Assembly: GCF_037949795.1 (NCBI RefSeq)
Contig: NZ_CP149933.1
Span: 372,001-436,000, forward strand
DNA: 64,000 nt
Reading direction: 5' to 3'
From: Thioclava sp. GXIMD2076
Lineage (GTDB): Bacteria > Pseudomonadota > Alphaproteobacteria > Rhodobacterales > Rhodobacteraceae
This document shows, piece after piece, positions 1 through 8,612 of this stretch (position 1 is its first letter; each line of letters begins with the position of its first letter). The translations under genes were made by a program, and so were the position numbers. The notes under the pieces were generated by a model that saw nothing but the letters and a program-made list of their open reading frames with translations, had not been told where the DNA came from and made no database searches.

Positions 1-1017
1 CACCAGATCCGAGAGCCGCTCGGCCAGACGGGTGACAAGAAGTGCCTCCCATGTGCCCAAGGCTCCAGCGGGCGCGCCCTTCCAAAGCGCGCGAAGCGCC
101 TCGCTGTCGTCTGCGAGCACGGCAGCGCCGGTCTGTGCCAGACGTGAGAGCAAGCGATCCACGGCGGCCAGCGCCTGCGCATCCTCCATGTCGAGCCAGT
201 CCTGCACGGGGGCAATGATCGCCCGACCGGCCTCCCGCCCCCTCGCGCTCTGGCCGAGTGCTGTGCGAAGATCGGCCAGTTCCGAGAGCTGCGGCAGGAT
301 CATCACCATCCGGTATTTGATCGCCTGTAACCGCTCGACCGCGGCGCGCGCCTGCGCGCCTTCATAGGCCACCTGCGCCCCGAGCATCCGCATCCCCGTT
401 GCATCGGCGGCCAGACGGTTACGCTCGGCTTGCGTCCTTGCGGCACCGGTCTCGCCCGAGAGCACCTCGCGGGTCAGATCGGCGGCACTGGAGAGCCATC
501 CCTCGACCTTGCCGGACAGGACCGGCGCAAGGGCCTGCGGCAGGATCAGACGCCCCACGACAGACGCGCATAGGATACCGATACCGATCTCGATCATGCG
601 GCTTGTGCCATAGGTGAAGCTGATCTCGGGAGTGCTGACGATGGAGAACCCCGTCAGCGCCGCCGTATAGCCCGCCAGCATGAAGACATAGGCGCGCGCT
701 GTGCGGTCGAGCGAGGACACGAACAGGCAGATCGCGGCCCAGAGCGTGATCGCCATCACCAGAAGCACCGGCTCCTGCACAAAAGAGGGCACCAGAACGA
801 TCACCGCTCCCGCGCCAAGAACCGTGCCACCCAAACGGTAGACGGCCTTGGAAGCCACCGAACCCGAGAGCGGGTTGGTTACGATATAGGCGCTTCCCAA
901 GGCCCAGTAAGGATTGGTCAGCCCGAAATAATCGGCAATCAGATAGGCCAGCATCCCCGCAATGAAGGCCTTCACCGAGAAGATCACATGATGGACCTGA
1001 ATTCCGCCCGCGATCAT
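1..1017 (-). CDS. FUSC-family membrane exporter, C-terminus beyond window
   Basis: This frame is open from an ATG at 1017 to the left edge (339 codons), so the 3' part of the gene is missing. The N-terminal ~170 residues are a run of hydrophobic segments with short loops (for example PSFVQEPVLLVMAITLWAAI), followed by a soluble, Ala/Arg-rich, helical region. This matches the fusaric-acid-resistance/aromatic-acid exporter (FUSC, AaeB-like) pattern of an inner-membrane pump component. The start overlaps the stop of the upstream marR gene by four bases (ATGA), so the two are translationally coupled. Family-level knowledge suggests efflux of aromatic acids or similar; the substrate here is unknown. 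Confidence 0.75.
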   Translation of the reverse strand, partial: MIAGGIQVHHVIFSVKAFIAGMLAYLIADYFGLTNPYWALGSAYIVTNPLSGSVASKAVYRLGGTVLGAGAVIVLVPSFVQEPVLLVMAITLWAAICLFVSSLDRTARAYVFMLAGYTAALTGFSIVSTPEISFTYGTSRMIEIGIGILCASVVGRLILPQALAPVLSGKVEGWLSSAADLTREVLSGETGAARTQAERNRLAADATGMRMLGAQVAYEGAQARAAVERLQAIKYRMVMILPQLSELADLRTALGQSARGREAGRAIIAPVQDWLDMEDAQALAAVDRLLSRLAQTGAAVLADDSEALRALWKGAPAGALGTWEALLVTRLAERLSDLV

Positions 1018-1493
1018 GATCTGCCTTTCTGCTTGGCCTCATAGTCATCAAGCGTCTCCGAGAGCTGGGCGAGCACGCGATAGGCCGCCTCGAGATCGTC
1101 GGGGGCGAACTGGTCGAGCAGCTCGCGCCGCAGCACCCGTGCCACCCGATTGGCCCGCGCGGCCAGCTCGGCCCCCTCCTCGGTCAGCTCCAGAAGTTTC
1201 GCACGGCGATCCGACGGATCCTCGATCCGGCGCAGAAGGCCCCGTGCACTCAACCTGTCCAGAAGGCGCACCACGCCCGAGGTCTCCAGCCCCAGAAGCT
1301 GAGCCAGCTCGTTCTGCCGCATCGCATCCTTGCCCGGACGCCAGAGCACCAGCATCGGCAGCGCGGTAGCGTCGGACAGGCCCTCATTTGCCAGTCTCTG
1401 GCCCAGAACGCGGCGCCATGACTGGCCCACCGCCGGAATGATCCGGCCCAGATCGTCCCAGCTCTGCATATCAAACGACTGTTCTTGCGACAC
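1014..1493 (-). CDS. MarR-family transcriptional regulator
   Basis: A 159-residue protein of normal MarR length. The winged-helix DNA-binding region is at about residues 60-106: an LLGLETSGVVRLLDRL recognition helix followed by the wing with DPSDRRAKLLELTEEG, the typical MarR 'DxRD/R' wing. It is the first gene of a two-gene unit with the FUSC exporter, overlapping it by ATGA. A perfect 9-bp inverted repeat lies 49 bp upstream of the start (1542-1563), the expected place for an autoregulatory operator. The likely role is a ligand-released repressor of the exporter; the ligand is unknown. Confidence 0.88.
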   Translation of the reverse strand: MSQEQSFDMQSWDDLGRIIPAVGQSWRRVLGQRLANEGLSDATALPMLVLWRPGKDAMRQNELAQLLGLETSGVVRLLDRLSARGLLRRIEDPSDRRAKLLELTEEGAELAARANRVARVLRRELLDQFAPDDLEAAYRVLAQLSETLDDYEAKQKGRS

Positions 1494-1541
1494 GGATGTC
1501 TCCTTCGGCGGCGTTTCACGGGACGGATAAGATGAACCATC

Positions 1542-1563
1542 ATTAGATGAGCTATCATCTAAT
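1542..1563. promoter_or_regulatory. Probable MarR operator (perfect inverted repeat)
   Basis: ATTAGATGA, four bases, then TCATCTAAT form a perfect 9-bp inverted repeat just upstream of the marR-FUSC unit. Its AT-rich composition stands out from the GC-rich surroundings. MarR dimers usually bind palindromes of this length, so autoregulation is inferred. Confidence 0.75.
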
Positions 1564-1813
1564 TCGTCCCATATGTCCGATCACCGGAATCTGCAAGTCA
1601 CGAGGAGGAGAGCCAGCAGATCGGACCGATAACTCGCGCTTCAATAGGGTCGCGCGCCGGTCTGATTATGCCGAAGAACCGGTCACTTCGCCGGAAAAAT
1701 CCCGTGTGCCCCTTGAGGACCGGCAGGGTGGATACTTAGCTCTTGCCACTTCACGGCCACGCCCCACCATTGGGGCCAATGGCCTCCCTCTCGCCCAAGG
1801 TAAGTGACACGGT

Positions 1814-3301
1814 ATGGACTTTCTCGATCAGCGGCTCTCGAACCTCTTCATCGACCTGCAGCGCTCCGGCCTGTGGGAAGACGAGAAAGCGATTGCGGAT
1901 TCCGTGCTTCTTCGAAGCCCCGCAGAGACCTATATGGCCTATACGGTCCGGAAATCGCTGGGCGATATGGATCTGCGGGCGTTCTATGACGAGTATTTCC
2001 GCCCCGTGCGGGCGCGCGAGGCGAACTACCAGACAGATCCCGCGCATGGACCGCAGGAGCATATCGAGGCGCTCTGGCCGCTTCTGGTGCGGGACGCCGA
2101 TGATCCCGACCTGCAATCGAGCCGCATCGCGCTCAACCGTCCCTATGTTGTGGTGGGCGGACGGTTTCAGGAATCCTATTACTGGGACACATTCTTCACC
2201 CTGCTGGGGCTGATCCGCGCGGGGCGGATGTCGGTCGTCGAGGATATGCTGGAAAATTTCGCCGACGCGATCGAGCGGTTCGGCTTCGTGCCCAACGGGT
2301 TCCGCACCTATTATCTCTCGCGGTCGCAGCCGCCCTTCTTTTGGGCAATGGTGCGCGCGGCCGCGCAGGCGAGCCCCGACCCCAAGGCGGTAATGGCGCG
2401 CTATCTGCCGGCGCTGGAGAAGGAATACCGGTTCTGGACCGCGAGCCCGCGCACCCATGAGGGGCTCGCGCGCTACTGGGATGCGATGGACACGCCGCGG
2501 ATCGAAATGTTTGCCACCGATCTGCACTGGCAGGCCCATGCCGCCAAAACACCGGGACTGTATCGCAATCTGCGGGCGGCCTGCGAGAGCGGCTGGGATT
2601 TCTCCTCGCGCTGGCTCGCGGACCCTGATGATCTGGGCTCGATCCGCACGACGCGGATCTGGCCGGTGGATCTGAACGCGCTACTCCTGTGCCACGAGAC
2701 CTATCTGGCCGAGATCTGCACGGCAGTGGCCCCCGAGCGTGCGGCCATGTATCGCGAGGCCGCTGACTGGCGCGCGCAGGCGCTGCGCGAGCGGTTCTAC
2801 AATCCCGAGACGGGCTTTTTCCATGACCGCCTGATCGACGAGGACGCGCTGAGCCCCGTTGTGTCGGCGGCAGGGCTGTTTCCGCTCTTTGCGGGTGCTG
2901 CCACGCGCACGCAGGCCGCGCGCTGCACGGAGACCATGCAGACACGGCTTCTGGCACGTTACGGGCTGCTGAGCACCGATATCACCAGCGGCCAGCAATG
3001 GGATGCGCCCAATGGCTGGGCGCCGCTGCAATGGATCGCGATCCACGGGTTGCGGCGCTATGGCTATACTGCCGTCGCGCAACGCATCAAATCGGGCTGG
3101 ATCACGGCCTGTGAGGATGTCTTTGCCGAGACCGGAAAGTTCGTCGAGAAATATAACGTGCTCGATGACCGAGCCGCCGGAACGGGCGGCGAATACGAAC
3201 TGCAGGACGGGTTCGGCTGGACCAATGGCGTCTATCTCGATCTAGTGCTCGAAGGCTCTGCGCAGAGCTGGCTGGGAGAGGTGGCGCTGGCCGCCGAGTG
3301 A
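1814..3301 (+). CDS. treF: Trehalase (glycoside hydrolase family 37)
   Basis: A 495-residue GH37 trehalase that hydrolyses trehalose to two glucose. Trehalase signature 1 is seen at residues 114-128 (VGGRFQESYYWDTFF) and signature 2 at about 394-405 (QQWDAPNGWAPL). The ESGWDFSSRW block around Asp262 carries the likely general acid, and GGEYELQDGFGWTNGV contains Glu460, the likely base by analogy to E. coli Tre37A. No signal peptide is visible, so it is probably cytoplasmic (TreF type). The ATG start has only a weak Shine-Dalgarno (AAGG). It is a single gene with no trehalose transporter or regulator next to it, so a stress or osmolyte-turnover role is as likely as catabolism. Confidence 0.93.
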   Translation: MDFLDQRLSNLFIDLQRSGLWEDEKAIADSVLLRSPAETYMAYTVRKSLGDMDLRAFYDEYFRPVRAREANYQTDPAHGPQEHIEALWPLLVRDADDPDLQSSRIALNRPYVVVGGRFQESYYWDTFFTLLGLIRAGRMSVVEDMLENFADAIERFGFVPNGFRTYYLSRSQPPFFWAMVRAAAQASPDPKAVMARYLPALEKEYRFWTASPRTHEGLARYWDAMDTPRIEMFATDLHWQAHAAKTPGLYRNLRAACESGWDFSSRWLADPDDLGSIRTTRIWPVDLNALLLCHETYLAEICTAVAPERAAMYREAADWRAQALRERFYNPETGFFHDRLIDEDALSPVVSAAGLFPLFAGAATRTQAARCTETMQTRLLARYGLLSTDITSGQQWDAPNGWAPLQWIAIHGLRRYGYTAVAQRIKSGWITACEDVFAETGKFVEKYNVLDDRAAGTGGEYELQDGFGWTNGVYLDLVLEGSAQSWLGEVALAAE

Positions 3302-3319
3302 CCTCCCCCGCCTGACCTC

Positions 3320-4279
3320 CTAGCTGCCCTGTGCGACCGCGCTTGACACGGCCATCTGGGCCGATTGCAGCGACCGGATCTCGAGGAAGATCCGCTGGAC
3401 CTGCGGATGCGCCTTATGGATGCGGTCCTGAATGCCCTCGACCGTGTCGAAAATCTCGCGCGGCGCGATCCCGGTGCGGAACTCGACCTCGATATTGAGC
3501 AGGATCTGGTCGGGTGCCAGATGCATGGTGCGCAGATGCGGCACACTGACCACTGCAGGCGCGCCCATCGCGATCTCGCGGATCGAGGCCACCACATCCT
3601 CGTCGGCGGCCTCCCCCATCAGCAACTCGCGGGTCTCGATGACCAGCATGATGGCGACACCGATCAGGATCACACCGATCACAACAGATGCGATCCCGTC
3701 ATATACGGGTTGGTCGAGCGTGACCGACAAAAACACACCAAGCGCCGCTGCGATGATCCCCAAAAGCGCCGCCGTATCCTCGGCCACCACGGTATAGACC
3801 GACGGGTCCTTGCTGCGGCGGAAGGTCTTGAGAACTCCCTCACCCGGTTTGCGGGCCTTCATCATTGCCTTGATCGCGATATACCACGAGGTCCCCTCGG
3901 CGAGGAAGGCGATGCCCAGCACGGCATAGTTCCAGATCGGTTCCTCGATCGGCTCTGGGTTGAGCGCATGCATCACCCCTTCATAGACCGAGAGCCCGCC
4001 GCCGATGGAGAACAGGAGCATCGCCACGATGAGCGACCAGAAATACATCTCCTGCCCGTAGCCGAACGGATGGCGTGCATCCGCCGGTTTCTTCGAGCGT
4101 TTCAGCCCAAGGAGCAAAAGCCCCTCATTGCCGGTATCGACCAGCGAGTGGATCGCTTCCGATAGCATCGAGGAGGAACCGGTAAAGGCGGCGGCCACGA
4201 ATTTCGCCACCGCGATCACCAGATTGGCCACCAAGGCCCCATAGACTGTAATGGGCTTCTCGCCCTTCGCTTCTGCCAT
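3320..4279 (-). CDS. Cation diffusion facilitator (CDF) family transporter
   Basis: About 319 residues starting at MAEAKGEKPITVYG; a longer upstream frame exists, but its extra 46 residues look non-coding. It has about six membrane segments and a C-terminal cytoplasmic dimerisation domain (EIAMGAPAVVSVPHLRTM onward). The HSLVDTGNE motif in TM2 and the RHPFGYGQEMYFWSL block are typical of the CDF branch related to ZnT9. In TM5 the usual HxxxD metal pair reads EDTAALLG, as in that branch, so transport of Zn2+/Mn2+/Fe2+ by the standard site is not guaranteed. It converges with treF (18 bp between stops). There is no metal-regulator neighbour. Confidence 0.85.
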   Translation of the reverse strand: MAEAKGEKPITVYGALVANLVIAVAKFVAAAFTGSSSMLSEAIHSLVDTGNEGLLLLGLKRSKKPADARHPFGYGQEMYFWSLIVAMLLFSIGGGLSVYEGVMHALNPEPIEEPIWNYAVLGIAFLAEGTSWYIAIKAMMKARKPGEGVLKTFRRSKDPSVYTVVAEDTAALLGIIAAALGVFLSVTLDQPVYDGIASVVIGVILIGVAIMLVIETRELLMGEAADEDVVASIREIAMGAPAVVSVPHLRTMHLAPDQILLNIEVEFRTGIAPREIFDTVEGIQDRIHKAHPQVQRIFLEIRSLQSAQMAVSSAVAQGS

Positions 4280-4590
4280 CAATAAAATCCTGTGATGTAA
4301 TGGGAGCGCGCCGCCCGCAGGACGCGCAGGAGTGTTACCCCCGCAACCCGCGGCATCGGCGATGGGTTCCCCAGAAGGCCGTTGAGAAGACTGGGAAATA
4401 ATGTCGCAGTAGGCCATTGCACGGCGCCCTATGCTCCCTGCTCAATCCAAAGTGATCGGCTTGCCGGAGAAGTGAGCACGCCCCTTCGTTGACGCCTCGC
4501 GCCCGCCTTTCTAGGACTGCGCACAATCATCCCGAGCCGGTGGGACATTGTCTGATGGCTTGTGTCCCTTATTCCAGCGCGAAGGTTGCC

Positions 4591-5826
4591 ATGAACTCCC
4601 CGAAGGTCTCTCTGTCCGGTCTTACCCCGAAATCGCTCCTTACCGGTGCCGCACTGCTCTGCCTTGCGCTCGGCACGGGCGCGGGGGGCGCGCCTGCTGC
4701 CGCGCAGGAAGCCGCGGCTCCCTTGACGGCCGAGCAGGCGCCTGTCACCGCCCTGCCCGGCGCGCCCGAGGCACCTGCCCTGCCGGATGTGGCAAGCTAT
4801 GTGCTGATGGATGCGCAGACCGGCACGGTTCTGGCCTCCAAAGGCGCGGGGCTTTTGCGCGCGCCCGCGAGCCTGACCAAGATGATGACCGCCTATCTGA
4901 CCTATCAGGCGCTGGCGCAGGGCCGCGTGCGCGAGGATCAGGTGGTGCCGGTCAGCAATGCCGCATGGAAGGCCACCGGTTCGCGCATGTTTCTCGACCC
5001 CAGCGCCAAAGTGACCATCCACCAGCTGCTGCACGGGCTGATCATCCAGTCAGGCAATGATGCGGCGGTCGCTCTGGCCGAGGCGGTGGGCGGCTCGCAG
5101 GAGGCATTTGTGCTGGCGATGAATGCAGAAGCCAAGACCCTCGGCCTTGCCGATACCCATTATACCAATGTCTCGGGCCTGCCGCAGGGCGATATCCACA
5201 CTTCGGCGCTGGATGTGGCCAAGCTCAGCCATGCGATCATCCGCGATTATCCGCAGTTCCTCGAGATCTCGGCGCAGAAGGAATATACCTTCGACAATAT
5301 CACCCAGCGCAGCTGGAATCCGGTGCTCTTCAAGGATGCCTCGGTCGACGGGCTGAAGACGGGCCTGACCGATGCGGCGGGCCATTGCATCGCCGCCACC
5401 GCCTCGCGCAACGGCCGCCGTCTGATCGCGGTCGAGATGGGCGCGCCCGATTGGGACAGCGGCACCACCGCAAGCGAAGTGCTGCTCGATTACGGCTACC
5501 ATTTCTTCGAGAATGCGCAGGTCGTGACGGCGGGCACCAAGCTGGGCGAACTCGATGATCCGCGCTTCGACCCCGAACAGATCCCCGTGGGCGCGGCCGA
5601 GGATATGACGATGAGCGTGCCGAGCGCGCTGATGAAATCGGTGGAGACCACGGTGAGCTTCAACCCGCAGATCCCCGAGGAGCTGCCCGCGGGCGCGCGC
5701 GTGGGCACCATCACCTATTCGTCCAACGGCACCGTGCTGGCGCAGGTGCCTGCGGTGACCCTGACCAAGGGGATCGATGCGAGCTTCATGACCAAGATCA
5801 TGCGCAAGCTCCATTCGGCGTTGTAA
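4591..5826 (+). CDS. D-alanyl-D-alanine carboxypeptidase (PBP5/6 type)
   Basis: 411 residues from the ATG at 4591, chosen because GAAGG sits 5 bases upstream and a clean signal peptide follows (positively charged MNSPKVS, hydrophobic TGAALLCLALG, APAAAQ cleavage region). Peptidase S11 motifs are present in order: SLTKMM (SxxK nucleophile), SGNDAA (SxN) and KTG in DGLKTGLTDAAGHC. A PBP5-like C-terminal beta domain follows, ending in an amphipathic tail (MTKIMRKLHSAL) that may anchor it to the outer face of the inner membrane. It trims the terminal D-Ala from peptidoglycan pentapeptides in the periplasm. It is a single gene ending in a strong terminator. Confidence 0.92.
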   Translation: MNSPKVSLSGLTPKSLLTGAALLCLALGTGAGGAPAAAQEAAAPLTAEQAPVTALPGAPEAPALPDVASYVLMDAQTGTVLASKGAGLLRAPASLTKMMTAYLTYQALAQGRVREDQVVPVSNAAWKATGSRMFLDPSAKVTIHQLLHGLIIQSGNDAAVALAEAVGGSQEAFVLAMNAEAKTLGLADTHYTNVSGLPQGDIHTSALDVAKLSHAIIRDYPQFLEISAQKEYTFDNITQRSWNPVLFKDASVDGLKTGLTDAAGHCIAATASRNGRRLIAVEMGAPDWDSGTTASEVLLDYGYHFFENAQVVTAGTKLGELDDPRFDPEQIPVGAAEDMTMSVPSALMKSVETTVSFNPQIPEELPAGARVGTITYSSNGTVLAQVPAVTLTKGIDASFMTKIMRKLHSAL

Positions 5827-5851
5827 TACGCCACGCACAGGGCTCCAAAAG

Positions 5852-5879
5852 AAAAGGCTGGCGTCTCCGCCAGCCTTTT
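5852..5879. terminator. Bidirectional Rho-independent terminator
   Basis: AAAAGGCTGGCG, loop TCTC, CGCCAGCCTTTT: a perfect 12-bp stem with A and T runs on both sides. It lies between the convergent carboxypeptidase gene and pcaF and should serve both. Confidence 0.93.
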
Positions 5880-5900
5880 CCATTCTGCAATTGCGGTGGA

Positions 5901-7100
5901 TCAGACGCGCTCGAGCGCGATCGCGATCCCTTGCCCCACGCCGATACACATGGTCGACAGCGACTTCTCGCCCGGCTTCAGATCCAGCATCGCGGTGCCG
6001 GTGATCCGTGCACCCGACATGCCAAGCGGGTGCCCGAGAGCAATCGCGCCACCATTGCGGTTCACGCGGGCATCATCATCGGCAATCCCCAGGTCGCGCA
6101 GCGTGGCCAGCCCCTGGCTTGCAAAGGCCTCGTTCAGCTCGATCACCGCGAAGTCGTCCTGCGCCAGCCCCAGACGCTCCATCAGCTTCTTCGACGCCGG
6201 TGCCGGACCAAAGCCCATGATGCGCGGGGCAACCCCTGCGGTGGCCCCGCCCAGCACGCGGGCGATGGGGGTCAGACCATTGGCCTCGGCGGCCTCTTTG
6301 GTGGCGAGGATCAGCGCCGCCGCCCCGTCATTCACACCGGACGCATTGCCTGCGGTGATGGTGCCACCCTCTTTCACAAAGGCCTTCAGCTTCTGCAGTG
6401 CCGCGAGGGTCGTCTCGGGGCGCGGATGCTCGTCGGTATCGACAACCACCGGATCGCCCTTGCGCTGCGGGATGCTGACCGGAACGATCTCCTGCGCGAG
6501 CCGCCCGCTTTCCATCGCGCGGCCAGCGGCAGCCTGCGAGCGCAGGGCAAATGCGTCCTGATCCTCGCGCGAGACGTTGAAGTCCTCGGCTACATTCTCT
6601 GCCGTCTCGGGCATCGAATCCACGCCATACATCTTCTTCATCAGCTTGTTGACGAAACGCCAGCCGATGGTGGTGTCCTCGACCGAATTGCTACGCGAGA
6701 AGGCTGCAGTCGCCTTGGGCATGACGAAGGGCGCGCGCGACATGGATTCCACACCACCAGCCACGATGAGGTTCGCCTCGCCCGCCTTGATCGCGCGGGC
6801 GGCGGTGATGATCGCATCCATGCCCGAACCGCAAAGACGGTTCATCGTGGTGCCCGGCACCGTTTCGGGATAGCCCGCAAGCAAAAGCGACATGCGCGCC
6901 ACGTTACGGTTATCCTCGCCTGCCTGGTTGGCGCAGCCAAAGATCACCTCGTCGATCTGCGCGAGATCGAGCGAAGGGTTGCGCTCGGCCAGAGCCTTCA
7001 ACGGGATCGCCCCCAGATCATCGGCACGAACGCTCGACAATGCCCCGCCAAACCGGCCGATCGGGGTACGGATATAGTCGCAGATATAGACTTCGGTCAT
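5901..7100 (-). CDS. pcaF: 3-oxoadipyl-CoA thiolase
   Basis: A 399-residue thiolase. The acylated Cys is in NRLCGSGMDA (about residue 90), and the GHPLGMSGAR and CIGVGQG motifs near the C-terminus supply the His and second Cys. It cleaves 3-oxoadipyl-CoA with CoA to succinyl-CoA and acetyl-CoA, the last step of the beta-ketoadipate pathway. The call over a generic acetyl-CoA acetyltransferase rests on its place as third gene of a pcaI-pcaJ-pcaF operon; its start overlaps the pcaJ stop by ATGA. Confidence 0.9.
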   Translation of the reverse strand: MTEVYICDYIRTPIGRFGGALSSVRADDLGAIPLKALAERNPSLDLAQIDEVIFGCANQAGEDNRNVARMSLLLAGYPETVPGTTMNRLCGSGMDAIITAARAIKAGEANLIVAGGVESMSRAPFVMPKATAAFSRSNSVEDTTIGWRFVNKLMKKMYGVDSMPETAENVAEDFNVSREDQDAFALRSQAAAGRAMESGRLAQEIVPVSIPQRKGDPVVVDTDEHPRPETTLAALQKLKAFVKEGGTITAGNASGVNDGAAALILATKEAAEANGLTPIARVLGGATAGVAPRIMGFGPAPASKKLMERLGLAQDDFAVIELNEAFASQGLATLRDLGIADDDARVNRNGGAIALGHPLGMSGARITGTAMLDLKPGEKSLSTMCIGVGQGIAIALERV

Positions 7101-7777
7101 GCCAGCTCCTCCGGTACAGCCAGTTCACCCACGCTGCCTTCGACATGGAGTGTCGCCCCAGTGTAGGATTGCAGTTCTTCCATCGACATCGCGGCCAGTT
7201 TCTCGCGCAGGACAAACTTGCCGTCGACAATGTCCACCACGCAAAGCGAGGTATAGACGCGGGTCACACAGCCCAGACCGGTCAACGGGAAGGTGCAGGC
7301 CTCGACCAGCTTCGGCTTGCCATCCTTGGTGACATGGTCGGTGACCACGGCCACGCGTTTGGCGCCATGCACCAGATCCATCGCGCCGCCCACGGCGGGC
7401 ACGCCCTTGGAGCCTACGCGCCAGTTGGCCAGATCCCCGTTTTGGGCCACCTGATAAGCGCCCAGCACGGCCAGATCCAGATGGCCGCCGCGCACCATGG
7501 AAAAGCTGTCGGCATGGTGGAAAAAGGCGGCACCGGGGTTCAGCGTCACGGCCTTCTTGCCCGCGTTGATCAGATCCCAGTCCTCTTCACCGGCGGGCGG
7601 TGCCTCGCCGAAACCCAGAACGCCGTTTTCGGTGTGATAGATCACATCGCGGCCTTCGGGTTGGAACTTGGCGATCATCTCGGGGAAGCCGATACCGAGG
7701 TTCACATAGGAGCCGTCTTCGATATCCTGCGCCGCGCGCCATGCGATCTGCGCGTTGGAAAGTTTCATATCAGACAT
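7097..7777 (-). CDS. pcaJ: 3-oxoadipate CoA-transferase subunit B
   Basis: 226 residues, the normal size for the beta chain of class I CoA-transferases. The catalytic glutamate is in HTENGVLG (about residue 50), and a GGAMDLVHGAKRVAVV block follows. With PcaI it transfers CoA from succinyl-CoA to 3-oxoadipate. The start shares one base with the pcaI stop (TGATG), and the stop overlaps pcaF by four bases, so the three genes are tightly coupled. Confidence 0.93.
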   Translation of the reverse strand: MSDMKLSNAQIAWRAAQDIEDGSYVNLGIGFPEMIAKFQPEGRDVIYHTENGVLGFGEAPPAGEEDWDLINAGKKAVTLNPGAAFFHHADSFSMVRGGHLDLAVLGAYQVAQNGDLANWRVGSKGVPAVGGAMDLVHGAKRVAVVTDHVTKDGKPKLVEACTFPLTGLGCVTRVYTSLCVVDIVDGKFVLREKLAAMSMEELQSYTGATLHVEGSVGELAVPEELA

Positions 7778-8496
7778 CAGTAGACCACTCCCGTCCGGAC
7801 AAGGACTTCTTCCTGTTGCGGGTCTTTCACCTCGACCATGGCATCCACGAAGATGCCGGGGGTGATGACTTCCTGCGGGTCGATTGCGCCCGGCTCGGCC
7901 AGTTCGGAGACCTGCGCGATGGTGCGGTTCGCGGCCATGGCCATCAGCGGGTTGAAGTTCCGACCTGCCATCCGATAGGTCATATTGCCCATCTTGTCGC
8001 CGATATGGCCCTTGATCAGCGCGAAATCGGCCTTCAGCCAGCGTTCCTGCACATAGGATTTGCCGTCGAATTCCTCGACGGGCTTGCCCTCGGCCAGCTC
8101 GGTCCCGAAAGAGGTCGGCGTGTAGAAGGCGGGGATACCCGCACCTGCGGCACGGATACGTTCGGCCAGCGTGCCCTGCGGCACCAGTTCCAGCGCGATC
8201 TCGCCCGCGAGATATTTCTCGTTGAAGGCTTCGGCATTCGACGAGCGCGGGAAGGAGCAGATCATCTTGCCCACCATGCCCGCCTTGATCATCGCCGCGA
8301 TCCCGATGGACCCGTTACCGGCGTTGTTGTTGACTACGGTCAGGTTTTTCGGGCTGCCGGTCGCGCGGAACCGGTCGATCAATGCGTGGATCAGCTCGAT
8401 CGGTGCGCCCGACCCGCCAAAGCCCCCGATCATCAGCACGCAATCGTCGGGAATATCGGCGACGGCTGCGGCCACAGACGAAACAGTCTTGTCCAT
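7777..8496 (-). CDS. pcaI: 3-oxoadipate CoA-transferase subunit A
   Basis: 239 residues from the ATG at 8496, preceded by a strong AGGAGG. The longer upstream frame is spurious because it crosses the promoter and the divergent regulator. The CoA-transferase alpha-chain signature GGFGGSGAPIELIHAL is near the N-terminus, followed by VVNNNAGNG. It is the first gene of pcaIJF and faces the IclR-type regulator gene across a 105-bp shared promoter region. Confidence 0.93.
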   Translation of the reverse strand: MDKTVSSVAAAVADIPDDCVLMIGGFGGSGAPIELIHALIDRFRATGSPKNLTVVNNNAGNGSIGIAAMIKAGMVGKMICSFPRSSNAEAFNEKYLAGEIALELVPQGTLAERIRAAGAGIPAFYTPTSFGTELAEGKPVEEFDGKSYVQERWLKADFALIKGHIGDKMGNMTYRMAGRNFNPLMAMAANRTIAQVSELAEPGAIDPQEVITPGIFVDAMVEVKDPQQEEVLVRTGVVY

Positions 8497-8553
8497 GTAA
8501 GTCCTCCTAATTGGCCCGGACATTACGCTTGCGACCTGCACCCGAGAAGGGAT

Positions 8554-8612
8554 ATTGTTCGTATATTGATCTTTGTTCATAATGACGGAGAATTTGTTCG
8601 CATGTTGAACAA
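8554..8612. promoter_or_regulatory. Putative PcaR/IclR binding region: three TTGTTC repeats
   Basis: TTGTTC cores occur at 8555-8560, 8573-8578 and 8594-8599 in the 105-bp pcaI/iclR intergenic region, each followed by a similar CGTAT/CATAA/CGCAT tail. The third pairs with GAACAA at 8607-8612 as a perfect inverted repeat with a 7-base spacer, overlapping the regulator's start codon. Operators with a palindrome plus an extra direct repeat are known for the PcaU/PobR branch of IclR proteins. Binding here is inferred. Confidence 0.55.
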
